64,000 bases of DNA from Sisyra terminalis (GCA_958496175.1 OY292278.1:44826001-44890000); one strand, 5' to 3'; positions 23,200 to 35,542 are shown, counted from the first letter of the stretch. Notes: generated by a model not told the origin, from the sequence alone. A program made the numbers and translations.

Positions 23200-25320
23200 A
23201 ACAATCCAACAAAATTAAATCAACTAAAACTGACGATTCTCGTTAGATAACTTCCAACGTTAAAAGCAAACGTCGAAAAGTGTCGAAATAATTATTTTTT
23301 TTGCCATAATATCTAATGCATTTTCATAATATGCACAATTGAAATGTGTTGCGAAAATCAACATCCTCTCGCCAGAGAATTTATCTCTTCTGTATATATG
23401 TATATATATTTTTTTAATACAATAATAAACAGTATTATTGTTTGGCGAATGCTTCTCAGGCTTTCCATTCCCGAGAATCGTTTCCAATTCATGCATAACA
23501 TCAGAATCACATTTCGTTTTCTCCACAAAAATATTACAATCAGCCGTATTGTTTGTCACTATTGAACAATTTTATTTTGCAATTAAAAGGTAATTTACTA
23601 AAGTTTCGGATGCAAATTATTTCATCCGCCAGATAATTAAAACAAGCTGTGTTTATGTAATTGTTGAAGTTGAGTATCTGCTTAGTGTGAAACCGTCTAA
23701 AATATTTATGTTACCGAACTATGTTTAATACAAAAATCCATTAACACTTACCAGAATTTTTTATTTTCTAAAAAGAAAAACATCTGGAAAAGTGCTTCTT
23801 GCAATTTTCTTATAGACATATCACGTCAATGCAGTGAATATTTTCATTGCAAATATTAGAAAAACCGGAAAGTTATTGTTTATATAAATATTCAATTGCC
23901 AATTATTGGCTCAAGGATTATTTCAAAAGGCTTAGGAGTCAGTCCAAATAAAGTGGTCCAAAAATAAATGAAATAATTGCTCGACCATTTAAAAAAAAAA
24001 AAAATTATGTGTACTATCACCCCAACATGTTGGAAGTTCAAATTCATCATTATTTTAATTTTATTGTTTTTAGTTTTCCAGTGGTGGCCATATTAGTTTT
24101 ACTAGGCGCAGACATTTTCGCACTTTTAAGGGTTTGCGGAAACTTGATTATCTCAGGCCCTATTTGTCCTATCAAAATGAAACTAAAAGCAGTGGGTTCA
24201 TAAAAATATAAGCTATAAGGTTGTAATAAAATGTTTTCACCTAAATATAATTCTAGGAATGAAATTTCAGCCTAAATTTTTAGCTCTCATTTGTAAAATT
24301 CAAATTTTCACGGAAAGATTGTGAAGAAAGGAAAAGGGTCTGCACGTTAAAACTTTTTTTACAAACAATTAGGTACTAGTTGTATTCAAAAACAAAATTT
24401 GAAGTTTGAGACTTTAAGCCTTTTTAAAACAAAAAATAACAAGACTTGGAAATTTTCAAAATTTGCAATTTTCTGAGCTCAATATCTCTGGTGGGGGACC
24501 AGATAAAAAACTGAAATATCATCCTATTATAGTACTGTATGATAGTATTATGCACCTAAAATTTGGAGTTTGAGATTTGACTAGGAGCAGAGGTATTGCA
24601 AGCACAAAATGTCAAAATAATGCATACTTCCAGTAGGTGAATATAATGTATTTAACTATTTAATATGTGACATATTCTTGGCAAAAAGGGCATTTTATAC
24701 AAAACAACATATACTTTGGGCTAACTGTTATTCATATCTTAAATTTAAAATATATATTTCTTTCTGAAAGCTAATAATGTATGTACGTACCCATCAAAGT
24801 GCCAGAAGAAATCATTAGATCATCCAAACTTCAATTGCATGTAACATCGTTAAAAAAGGGATGATTTTCGAACCAGATACAGTTTCGGGTTCGTAACAAT
24901 GTGTTAAACGATAAAATAACAATACATTTCGAATTTGCAATAAAAAAATTTTTGGTTAAAAAAAACCGTGGTTTAACATCGTTGATTTTTCATGAAAATC
25001 GTCAAATTTTCGATTTGGTTTTTCAGGATGCCAATTGAAAGCATACGTCCATATGTATATGCTGTGCAAATTTTTCCGAAAACAAACCACGTTTAAGGGA
25101 TAAAATCGACCATCAAAGTGCCAAAAGAAATCATTAAGCCATCTAAACTTCAAGAACTTATAACGTCGCCTGGCCAAAATCATAGTATGTTTAGCTAGTG
25201 CAACAATAAACAGCTTGAAATAATTTCATGAAACTATGAAATGAAATTTGATTTGTTTCTAAAAACATTAAAAATGTTATTAAATTATAAATATAGGTAC
25301 AGAAAATTCAAGTATCTGTC
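23200..25320. other. noncoding stretch
   Basis: This is AT-rich DNA with no recognised gene. Near-repeated text around CATCAAAGTGCCAGAAGAAA (24796) and CATCAAAGTGCCAAAAGAAA (25112) suggests an old local duplication. Confidence 0.4.
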
Positions 25321-26150
25321 CAACTGAATATATGAAATAACATAGTACAAGCTTGACGACCAAAATGAGAGAATGTCAGCTTTAAAAATGTCGTTTAAGG
25401 AATTTAAGCCAGTTTGAGGTATTTATTATTTGTTGACATTTGTACTTACATTTACAACTGTTTCTAAATCCATTAGTGACACTTATGAGTCTACCTTTTA
25501 CTCACATTTTGGCCTTCAAGCTTTTACTATGTTATTTCATATCAACAGGTGAGAGCAGGTAAAATTCCTTGCAATTTCACACTTTTAAGGAATTTATCAA
25601 GTTTTGCTCACAATATTGATCATTATGTTACAAAGGTCGACAAAATTGATCGTAAATATTTGTTTACCTGAAATCTAGTGTATAATTTTAGAACAGGTTT
25701 ACCGATTTCGATAATATTTTGTTTTTAGGTACATCTTAGGCGTGGTTTGCCAAAAATAAGTATAAAGAAGGTCATAAACAAGTCTAATCTAAATAGTTGT
25801 ATTAATATTTTATTATGAATTCACTAATCGTTCCAATTTAAAGACAGCTTTACTGATTTGATAGAAACGTTGTAATCAGGTTCAAATAATTTTTCTTCGG
25901 AAGAAAAGATTGCCTATTTACGTTTAGTTATTAACAATAAAAGTAGCATTCAGAAGAAGCCCGATTAAAATAAATAAACGGACACATTTTAGTTAGATAT
26001 AAATTGGATCTCTTAATTAAATATCTATGTTCTTTTTTAAGAAATTGAAAAATCAGCATACATGAAATCAGGGGTGGCCAACCCAAATTATAATTGGGGC
26101 CATTTGGGAAATGCATCATAACTTCGCGGGCCACTTTTGAAGTTATATCC
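25321..26150. repeat. segmental repeat, copy 1 (intact)
   Basis: This segment recurs in inverted orientation at 35745-38410, where it is interrupted by a LINE. Shared landmarks include TATGAAATAACATAGTA, AAAATATTATCGAAATCG (inverted here), TTCTTCCGAAGAAAA and the hAT-like tip CAGGGGTGG with its GCGGGCCAC neighbour. A short internal inverted repeat is at 25330-25370 versus 25500-25550. It has no coding capacity. Confidence 0.8.
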
Positions 26151-27790
26151 CAAATTGCGCCGTTTATTTTAAAAGTGAGTTAAGTCTATTTCAAGAACAA
26201 TCCCTATATTGTTATCATTTTTAACCATAGGAACATAAGATACTAAGGAGGAGGGAATAATTGGCATTTTTGTTAACAACTAAAATGAAATCAGTAATTT
26301 CTGAAAACTAAGCAGTTAAATAATTAACATACTTTGTTCTAGTTACAAGAAGAAGCGGCCCAGTCAATTTATCCGATGCGAAGTAAAATTAAAATGAAAA
26401 TATGAATTAGAAACGAAACCAATGTATAAAATTATAATTTACTATATCTTATATATAAATTCACTATTTTGCCGTGCGTCCGTGCAGAATAGGCTATACG
26501 CATACGCTCTGTTATCCCCAATTACGCATTCAAAATGTTGTGAGGGATACTCACTCGCTAATGTATTTATTTGTGAATACCTATTTCGAATTATCAAGTT
26601 TACAATATTTGAACGCCAAAAAACATAACATTTATAAACTTAACTTAACCTTTTCCGATATATCTACTTATCAGAGTTTAAATTTTTAAGCAGACTCTAA
26701 GTTTTTGTTTCTAATAATAAATCAACTCTGTTTTATATTAAGCAGTAATAACGTTACGCTTTTAACGGACTTTGTTTGATTATTAAATTTGAAATTTCGA
26801 TTGTTTATTACATGTTATCCCTTACAAACTTTGCTACCGTTTTTCACTCTTTTAGGGGAGGAATTTTTAAAAACCCTATCTTATTATATATCTGCATCGT
26901 ATAAGGAAAACACTTTCCAAATTTCATCGATACAAATATGCATTTATATTGGAAAATACAATTTAAAACGAAAAAAAATGACCTTCTTTATGTTAGTTAA
27001 CATGACTAAAAAATTATTCGATTTCGCACATTTGGACGTTGTACATACAAAATTGTTGAAAATAGGTGAAAAGCGTGGAAGTAAATTCGAATATTTTATT
27101 TATTTTCAATAAAAATAATTGGGTTTCAAATTGTTCTAAATACCGAAAAAAAATTAGTTTCGAAGATTTTATATTTGAATTGACAGTGAAGTATATGGCA
27201 AAAAAATGCTACCTTAATGCTTTTCAGCCAAATATATAATTACTCCAGATCACAACCATTGGTTCATAAAATAAAATAGATTTTAAAAAGTTTGTTTGCT
27301 GAAAAACGAACCAAAATTTAAAATCGCCTATTTGGTATAAGTACTACATAAGTATTAAACTTTCATACTAATTTAGTGAAATGACGTTATTTAAAATGTT
27401 GTTATTAAAATAATATAAAAAAAACACTTATATTTTATTTCTTAAATTAATTTTAGATAATCTTTTTTTATATTAACAATACTTTGATTATTAAATTTAA
27501 AATTTCGATTGTTGATTAACTCTACATTATCTCATATTAAACTTTTAGTTGTGAATGCAACGGGCAACTACTAGTATATAGTAGTCTCGGAGAATAAAAT
27601 TTCTGGTGAAATAGGAAAGATAGTAGCAGAGGTGAGATGTATCAGGACATAAACAATAATTTGACTTTATATAATGTTTATTACTAAAATAAAATTATTT
27701 GTTTCTATAAACATTGATTTTTTTTGCGGCCCACCTAAAGTTATGCATCGTTTATTTGGCCCAAGTAAGCTTTTGAGTTTGACACCCCTG
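26069..27790. mobile_element. hAT-like ends enclosing a Helitron-like insertion
   Basis: The ends CAGGGGTGGCCAAC and the inverted GTTTGACACCCCTG are typical of hAT elements. The 8 bp flanks do not match, so the two ends may not belong to one insertion. Removing the Helitron-like element at 26447-27574 leaves about 600 bp. No transposase is seen. Confidence 0.5.
26447..27574 (+). mobile_element. Helitron-like element, copy 1
   Basis: It starts TCTTATATATAAATTCACTA after an A and ends CAACGGGCAACTACTAG before a T. This fits the Helitron pattern (TC start, CTAG end, insertion between A and T, no duplication). A copy that I judge to be roughly 85-90% similar starts at 62935. Open frames inside (such as 26789-27112) do not encode Rep or helicase motifs, so the element is non-autonomous. 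Confidence 0.65.
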
Positions 27791-28303
27791 ATATAGAGAG
27801 TCCTTGAAATGGACTTACGCCACTTTCAAAATAAACGAGTCAATTGTTGCTTTTGCATATTAATTTCGAAATTGTTCAACCAAACTATACATGAAATATC
27901 CGTGTTGTTCCATTATTTTACATATTATTATATACAATGGTCATCTAATTATCTTAACCCTGACCAGCACGGCCCGGAAACGGAAGTCCTCATGCAGCTT
28001 GCACCACAAACAATATTGTTCATAACCCAACCAATTTAAATACATATTATACACAGCTTTAATGAACACGAGTCGTCCAACAAAATTCTCTAAATATTTA
28101 TGTAATTCCAAATCGATTCGGTCAATCCATTGGTACTTTATATAATTATAAAAGGGTTTCAACCGCATTAAATTACCTTACTCTTACCAACAGGAAGCAA
28201 TATAAACCAAAAAAAAAAGAAAAAATCAACTGACCAATCCCTTTTATGACTTAATTATTTCAACCCAAAATATTTTGTACAACAATCGAAGTGTTCGGAA
28301 TTT

Positions 28304-28309
28304 TTTATT
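28304..28309 (-). terminator. F-box gene polyadenylation signal
   Basis: AATAAA on the minus strand lies about 90 bases beyond the stop codon of the F-box gene. Confidence 0.5.
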
Positions 28310-28397
28310 GAATAAAACCTGTTATACACTTTAAAAAGAAAAATCCTAGTTAAAAAATCAAACGTAGACATTTAAACAGATACTAGCACAAGACTTA

Positions 28398-31300
28398 TTA
28401 CAAATAAGAAAATATATACCTTAAAATATTATCAATGTTTCCCTCAATTATCTCCCCGTCATTTAATGACACATTATTAGTATCGCGTTGCTCAATTGCT
28501 TGAATGAAATTTTCAGAGACATTGTTGCTTTGGGCATTGGTTGGATCGCGAAGTTGCCAACTGACATCATCGCCGAGCTGTAAATTTGCCAAATAATCGG
28601 TGTCAGCCTCACGTCGTGCTTGCAAAAATGTTTTCAACTGTCGCAATGTGGCACCGCAACCCCTAAACGAAATGGGGTGGAATTTCACGTGCTTCTTCTT
28701 ACCAATGCGACTTGTCGCATGAATTTTGTTGTGCAATGCCATCAACTTGTAAAATTTGCAGGACGTAAACGAGGTTCCCGTTAAATTTAAATTGGTAATA
28801 TAGGGGCAACGTTTCAGCAAGTTGCATAGGGCTTTGGCTTTGACGTTCGGATGTCTTGTGCATCCCCAACAATCGATCGCCTCAATGACCTCAAGATCTT
28901 GATTCACTTTGGATGCCTTTAATTATTAGAAAACTTTCGTTTACTAATTCAATTCTCTTATATTGTAAGAAGTCAAAAACATAAAAATAAGATTTTTTCG
29001 CTGACTTTGAACAGTTATACTGTGTATACAATATATAGAATATATTGCGGTCCACTTTATGAAGTATGCTTTGTGATGGTTCACAAAGTGATCCAAACTA
29101 CTTGATGACCACTGAGGAAGATTGCATGGCAATCGAAATACGTATCTGGGCAATACGTTACAACATTTTTTTATTGAACTTCTGTTCAAATTTCTGTTTA
29201 TAGTATGATTTTTTTATATAATTTTATTCAATTATATTACCTACATAAATTGGACCCCAATATATTCTATATATTGTATGCACTAGACCATGGGTCGGCA
29301 ACCTTTTGTTGTAAAAGGGCCAAATATTTTTCATGGGGATCAGTGCGGGCCGCACTTGCAGTAGGTATACCTACAATATTTATGTACAAATATTTTAGTT
29401 TTAAAAATAAAACGCTATGTGTTTGTCATTTGCGTTACGGCAAAAATCTTGCGGGCCGCACTAAAATTTCTCGCGGGCCGCAGGTTGCCGACCCATGCAC
29501 TAGACTGATTCAAAAAAAATTATGATTTTTGTTTCGTTAATTATATTGAAAATATTGTTGGGAATAACAAAAAAAATTGCTGTGAAAGTTTAGGCTCTTA
29601 ATATTAATATTAAGAGGTGCCGCATCGCAAATTTCGATTTTCCATTTAAATAACTTGGGAACAATATTCTCTTGTACTTTGGACTTTTATAGCTCACGTT
29701 GGTGACAATATTTCGGAATGACTAAGATATTTTCTTGTAGAAAATTGAACGATCTACAAAAAAGTCTCGTACAAGTTTTTGATATATTTATTTCTTCAAA
29801 AGTTATTCGAGGTCAAAGTTGAACTAAAGAGAAATTTTAATATTTTTTCAATTTTTTGACGCAACCATCAATTTTATGAGAAAATTTTATAGGACATTTT
29901 TTGTTGAGCACTTTTTTTCCTCTTAATCTTAATATTAATAGCTTACACTTTCACAGGATTTTTTTTTTGTCATTCCCAACAATATTTTCGATATAATGAA
30001 GAAAAAAAATCATATTCATAATTTTTTTAATCAGTCTAGTATACAGTCAAAAACAATTAAGCTTAAACTTATTTTATTTGAAGCAACTCATAAAAATGCA
30101 ACAGTTTGGTACCCTATACCGATTAGCAAACAAAATTTTAAAGTTTAAATTTTTTAAAATATTTTTTGGCCAATCGATGGAAAATCGTTCGTAGGCGTTG
30201 ATGAAAGAAAAAATTTCGTTTGTGACAAAATAGTTTCAATAGTAATTAAATAATTACGAAAAATTAATTATTCAGTCACTGATATAGCAAAATGTTAAGA
30301 AAATAAGGTTTTTAGCGACAAATAATACCAAAAACGAAGGAAAATTGAGGAAAACTGTTGTTCAATTTTGTTGCCTAAACGTTATAGGGTCAATTTGGTG
30401 AATTAGTTTCTAGACTTCCGCCTTAATATATATTTTTATCTCTGAAAATCTGTTGCTTTGTCGGTTTGTTCAAATAAATAACGCATTTAATACTTAATAT
30501 ATTTTATGTGGACTATAACAGATGTTGAAAATTTTTATGCTCAAGAGGTTTGTTTTACGAAAAACGTTAAAAAGCAGTGGCTCAGAAATGTATTTTTCAC
30601 AGTAAATCCATTGATTATTCTTTGCGAAATTAACATAGCGAATCTGCAGTTAATCATTCCATAACTTTGGACTGAAATTCTTTTGTGAATTTATACAATT
30701 ATTGCAGTTTTTAAGATCTATGTAGATACTAAATGAAAATGTTGAACTATATTTATTAGACTGGGCCAACAAAATCGACTATTTTTTTTTTCAAAAGTAT
30801 ATCGCAAATATTGTTCAGGGTGACAAAAAAAAATATCGGGAAGGTTTGAGCCCTTAATATTAATATTAAGAAGTCTATCATCTTTAATTTCGATTTTTTA
30901 TTTGTGCTTTCATTTTTGCGTCAATGCTGTCAAACTATCAAAGTAAAAAAATTCATCTGCATATATATTTATAAGAAATTAAATTTCCTACAAAAAACGT
31001 TTCTATGAAAATTTTTGTCAGACACGTCGTTTCCGAGTAATCAAGCTTTAAACATTGATATAATTTTTAGATTTATATTCTTTATTTTGGAATTTTGTAA
31101 CAATAATATAGATTCTTGAAGGAAATTTAATGCTCTGCAAAAAAGGTTTCTTAACGTTTTTACCTAAAATCACTTTTTCAGAAGTTATTCACAATTAAAG
31201 TTGAAGGAAAAATTAAATTATTGTTTTTTTCGTTGTTGAACCAATTTTGAAAAGTGATTTTATGTAAAAACGTTAAGAGACCTTTTTTGTAGAGCAATAA

Positions 31301-34238
31301 ATTCCCTTTAAGAATCTATTTTGTTCATTTCAATATATTTATTTGTTCGTTAGTTATAAAATTCCAAAATAAAGAAGATAAATCTAAAAATTATATCAAT
31401 GTTTGAAGCTTGATTATTCGGAAACGGTGTGTCTGGCAAAAATTTTTAAAGTAACGATTTTTGTAGGGAATTTAATTTTCTATAAATATATGTGCAGATG
31501 AAATTTTTTACCTTGATAGTTTGACAGAATTGACGCAAAAATGAAAGCACAAATAAAAAATCGAAATTAAAGATGATAGACCTCTTAATATTAATATTTA
31601 GAGCTCAAACCTTCCCGATATTTTTTTTTTTTGTCACCTTGAACAATATTTTTGATATACTTTTCAAAAAAAGAAAGAATAGTCGTTTTTTTTTGGCCCA
31701 GTCTTATATTTATGCATTACAGTTTGATTTATTCGATTAACTTTTAATTGATTTACTATTCTGGTATTGAAACCACATCTTTAAACCTTCTATAAACAAT
31801 TCTCTCAACAATCTCTTTTCTAGAATAATCAAGAAAAATCATTTCTAGAATAACCTAAACATTCAAAACGAACACCCCAACGATTTGGAGATAGCAGGAT
31901 TACGAATCTTCCAGGATAATCTCTGAATAACCTGGTCTACCAAATGTTAACCAATCGGGCTGGAAAGTCAATCCTTATCAATTCAACCAATGAGAGTACC
32001 TCACCATTGTTATAATTTTGTTTTAATACTAATAAATGACAATAAAATCCCTTTTTTTCGTGTAAATGTAACTTGAAGGTGAAAAATTAGTTGAAAATGT
32101 ACAATTCAAAGTATTGCCCATCGTTAGTTTAAATTTTTTTCCATAATTATGGTAAAACTCGAATACCATTACAGTAAAATGATCATCTTTTGAGGATGTC
32201 CATGAATTAAGCCATTTTTTGATGTCTTCAAATGAATAGAACTACTGATCAGCCAAACCATAAATCATCGATTGGAATAAGTAATTTGATGGCTCAATAT
32301 CTGAGGAATACGGCGAATATGGTAGGAGTTCCCATTTGAGGGTTTCCTTATAACTTTTGCCATGCAAAACCAAGCGTTGTCATCTTCTTTTTCTTCTTTT
32401 TTAATTGGGGACCTCTCCTAGGAATTCCTCCGCGCTGCATTTTGTAAGAACTAGTGCACTCCAGCATTATTTCAGGTTCCAATTGATCAGGTCTGCTTCT
32501 GATATTAATCATAGATCTTTGTATATGTTTTCCAGCTCATGTCCGAGTGGACCAAAAAAATTGAAATGACTTTAGGTTATGGCTCGACAATCAAATATTG
32601 CATGGAAATAAATCTCGTTTCCCTCACCACATTGCTGGCAAGCGCTTGATTCTTCTATATTCTTCCCTATAGTTTGGAGATGCTTTCCCAAAATTGCAAT
32701 GATTAAGATTGAGATGTCTCCTCAACGTTGAAGATTGGCAATCATCATTGCTACTTTAAATTTTTTTGATACCGCAACGCGGAAAAGTCCTATCGTACTT
32801 TTGTCGAACCATCCACGAAAATTGGACAGCCAGGATGTCCTCGTTTTTTCCAGAGCTCATCTCTTTTTAATTCGATTCTGAATTAGCTGGAGTAGGAGGC
32901 CAAAGTACGGTAACTTTCTCTTCTTTACGGAAATCATGATTTTTTTTTGGTGTATAGTCTAATTAGTACGTCATCATTTCGCACGTGATTCCTCTTAGCT
33001 ATTTTAAAAGTCCATCTTTCCATTCCATTCAATATAGTAGGGAAAACATAGCACTGGACCATTTTCGAGCGCAGTTTAAAGAATAAAGTTTGATCTTTAA
33101 AGGTTTTCTTTATCTTTGTAAAGATTCCTCTGGTTAGCGCATTACGGTTGGATATTTCTTGCTCCATATTCCATTTCTTATTGAAACATCGAAGATACTT
33201 GAAGTTTACTGGTATTTTTTGAAGGTACATGAATTTTTTGGTGTTTATTTTAGTTAGTCCTTCTTTATTTTGCACGTAATTCCTTCAAGCCATCTTCAGG
33301 ATTCGGCGCGTTAATTTTCTCCCACTGTTCAAGGAATAAAGTTGGATCAATGGCATATCTTTTGCGCCCATACTTTCCTTCTTATTGAGAATACATTCAA
33401 GATATATATTAAAGTTTTCCACTCTTTCTACTGTCCTTTTTATTATGGTGTAGATATACCGGAGCATGATAAATAGAAAACTAAAGTTTGAGAAAAATTT
33501 TTAAAAAATTATATCAGTCATACTCTTTTATTGATTGAATTGATATGGATGACCATAATCGAGTTTTGAAATAATAGTAAAAAAGTAATAACCATGATCG
33601 GTTGGAATTAAATAGTCCTACTCAGAAGAAATAAATTAACAGCCAACAATGAAATTCTAATCTCAATAATTGCCTTTTTTTCAAATGTTTGATCCATTTA
33701 AAGTTAAAGTAATTCCCCTGGAATTTATCTTATCTAGCTTAAAGCTTCATTAACTGCAAAATTGTATAAACTTTCGGTGTATTTTGGGTAAAACCAATGG
33801 AAATATTTAAGAAAAAGAAAAAAATGTTCGATTTAGATTAAAATTACGTTTGAAATAAATTCTTACAACTGCTAACACGTCATTGGCGTCTCTTCGTTTT
33901 GTCAACTTCAAATGTTTAAGATGAGGTGTCGCTTTTAGCCATTCCATCAACGTTTCACTGGAAATGGACTCATCAACTTCGATTTTGCTCCACAAGCTGG
34001 AATTCATCGCAATTTGCGACCATCGCTTACACACCGGCTTAACAATATGCCACAACTGTTCCTGGTTTAGATTTGTGAAAATTTGCAGTAGAATTTCGTT
34101 GGGCATTCGATTCATTAGCGATATCTGGTGCCCGCTACTGGAACTTTTACAGTTTGAGATCACCGACATTTGGGATGATGCACTTGTGGTTAGATCGATG
34201 GAAGAGATGTGATGATTTTTAATTGCAATTTTACCCAT
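28398..34238 (-). CDS. F-box protein, FBXL-like, two coding exons
   Basis: On the minus strand, exon 1 runs 34238-33867 (124 codons) and exon 2 runs 28916-28398 (172 codons plus stop), giving 296 residues. F-box proteins recruit substrates to SCF (Skp1-cullin) ubiquitin ligases. The F-box is at residues 42-88 (MNRMPNEILLQIFTNLNQEQ, then CKRWSQI and SLWSKIEVD). It is followed by leucine-repeat-like text (HLKHLKLT at 106-113; ITNLNLTGTS in exon 2). The C-terminus is polar and acidic. The junction is phase 0, with donor GTAAGAATT and acceptor TAATTAAAG. The start is the first ATG after an in-frame TAG. An alternative donor (AG/GTATAT, 28420/28419) sits seven codons before the stop, but I found no plausible further exon. 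The F-box is certain; the exon join is inferred from frame and splice sites. Confidence 0.7.
29100..29205. repeat. single diverged unit of the 5.4-6.6 kb repeat
   Basis: GACCACTGAGGAAGATTGCA and TCGAAATACGTATCTGGGCA, with a trailing TCTGTTTATAG, match the tandem array at 5421-6630. It lies in the F-box gene intron. Confidence 0.6.
29289..29497. mobile_element. 209 bp hAT-like MITE with exact 8 bp duplication
   Basis: The 16 bp inverted repeats CATGGGTCGGCAACCT are perfect. The flanks CACTAGAC at 29281-29288 and 29498-29505 are identical, the diagnostic 8 bp hAT duplication. The interior has GCGGGCCGCA blocks, a style common to hAT MITEs. It inserted exactly at the left tip of an F1 fold-back, so the duplication includes the first bases of that element. 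Confidence 0.92.
29503..30036. mobile_element. fold-back element, family F1, internally deleted
   Basis: Both F1 tips are present (GACTGATTC; right end TCAGTC), flanked by TA. The left arm is almost complete and contains a perfect 22 bp palindromic core at 29596-29617. The centre and most of the right arm are deleted, leaving only the outer 110 bp of the right arm. It lies in the intron of the F-box gene. Confidence 0.82.
30759..31704. mobile_element. fold-back element, family F3
   Basis: This is a complete palindromic element of 946 bp with tips GACTGGGCCAA and TTGGCCCAGTC, flanked by TTA on both sides. The arms are about 450 bp, symmetric around 31231. They carry GAGCCCTTAATATTAATATT, a CTCTGCAAAAAAGGTTTCTT box and AAAGTTGAA. 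It is noncoding and intronic in the F-box gene. Confidence 0.88.
32390..32780 (-). pseudogene. LINE relic, C-terminal region downstream of RNase H
   Basis: On the minus strand a broken frame reads GKHLQTIGKNIEESSACQQC, followed by a Cys/His pattern (C..CGEGNEIYFHAIFDC). This is the zinc-finger-like tail found after the RNase H domain in several insect LINEs. In-frame stops show that it is dead. It lies in the F-box intron on the same strand as that gene. Confidence 0.6.
32934..33467 (-). pseudogene. LINE relic, reverse-transcriptase C-terminal part
   Basis: The minus-strand frame 33275-32934 contains FKYLRCFNKKWNMEQEI, then RSKMVQCYVFPTILNG and RWTFK. It matches the thumb/C-terminal region of endonuclease-RT retrotransposons (usual form YLG...RMIRCYVWS.LLYG.E.WTLK). 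The adjacent frame 33467-33285 repeats the start of this region (VERVENFN, YLECILNKK), so two partial copies lie head to tail. Both are broken. Confidence 0.7.
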
Positions 34239-34249
34239 TTGGTTCAACT

Positions 34250-35117
34250 AACTTGTTTTCGTTTAAAAATTGAAAAATATTTACTAGAAATTTATCGAAT
34301 TTATTCGATTTCTGTTATATGGCACTTATAAATTTTGACTGTTGTGGTGACATATTGATTAATTGTTATAGAAACTTGGTGGTTTGGTATTTTGTATAGT
34401 TGAGCGGTAGAAATAAACAAGCTCTGGAGTTCTGGATCAGTCCAGAACTTGATCCCAGCCATGATCTCAAAAAAAATCTTTACCTTACCTTTTAATCTTA
34501 ATCTTAAATCAAACTTTAGTAACTAATTCATTAAGAATTTGTCTTCAAAAAAAAACTGTTGACTCCGAAAAAAATAAATAACACCTTTTTTATCAAGTTT
34601 CAGACCCAAATTGGAATATTTCCAAGAATCTAATGATCGTTAATTATCCTATCATTAGTCTATTTGTTTTTATATCCAACATACAATCTCCAATTTTTTG
34701 TAATAGATTACTCATAATTTTTTGGGAATGAAGAAATGTTATACAAAATTAGTCGAGATGACCTTAGACATCATTTTTCAATTTGTAATGGTTTCAAGCT
34801 GACAAATATTTATGTGTTCGCTCAATTAATTATAGATTTAAAAGCATTTTGCTCATACAAAATCATAATTTGTGCCAAGAAAACGACGATATCCTACCGA
34901 AATATTTGAAAAGATTTTCTCGCCTTGAAATTTCCTCCATTTTTTTACATAAATTTTTAATGAAAATCAATATTTTGAATCAATTATTGTATTTATTATA
35001 ATAATAGCTGAATTTGCCAGATAATTAAGTAAAAAAAGCTTCTGATTAATTAGAATCATTTCCAGTTGATAAGGGAAGTGATTCTGTGGAAGTGATGAAT
35101 AAACTCTTTATTTAATA
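34250..35117. other. noncoding stretch upstream of the F-box gene
   Basis: This presumably contains the F-box promoter and 5' UTR. I see no TATA box or other element worth naming. Confidence 0.35.
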
Positions 35118-35542
35118 CTAGCTGAACCAGGCAGACGTTGTCCTGCCAGCCAAACGTTGTAAATAAATAAACTGAATTTAAGAAAAAAAAAGCTTGTAAA
35201 TTATTAAAACTACCTCCCTTAACAACCCGCAGCATCCCTTGCTGAACCAATTGAAAATTTCCTTCAAGAAAAAAATTTATCAATTACGTTTCGAGAAAAT
35301 TAGCTCTATCTCTAAAAATCACTAAACGATCATAACAATGAATTGGCAGTTAGCGGCTATTGTATTGACCGTTGAAAAAAACTTTTTCTTGCAATTTTAG
35401 GTATGTTACTGGCGTAAGAAAAAAATAAAAACAATCTTTAAAGCCGATTGTATATCGTGCCAAAATTTGAGCTAAATCAATTCAGAACTTTTTGAGTTTT
35501 TGAAATCTACCCAAACTAACATAACAATTTTATATATATAGA
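35118..35542 (-). mobile_element. 425 bp non-autonomous Helitron, minus orientation
   Basis: Read on the minus strand it begins TCTATATATATAAAATTGTT after an A and ends GGTTCAGCTAG before a T, exactly the Helitron rules. It contains GGCAGGACAACGTCTGCC near the 3' end, a palindrome-like pre-terminal block. A decayed relative lies at about 49140-49560. Confidence 0.75.

Noticed and set aside
26789..27112. 107-codon open frame
   Set aside because: It lies inside a Helitron-like repeat, and the second copy (from 62935) has frameshifts in the same region.
27941..28168. 75-codon minus-strand open frame downstream of the F-box gene
   Set aside because: I tested it as a third exon after the donor at 28420/28419. 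No nearby acceptor gives a continuous frame.
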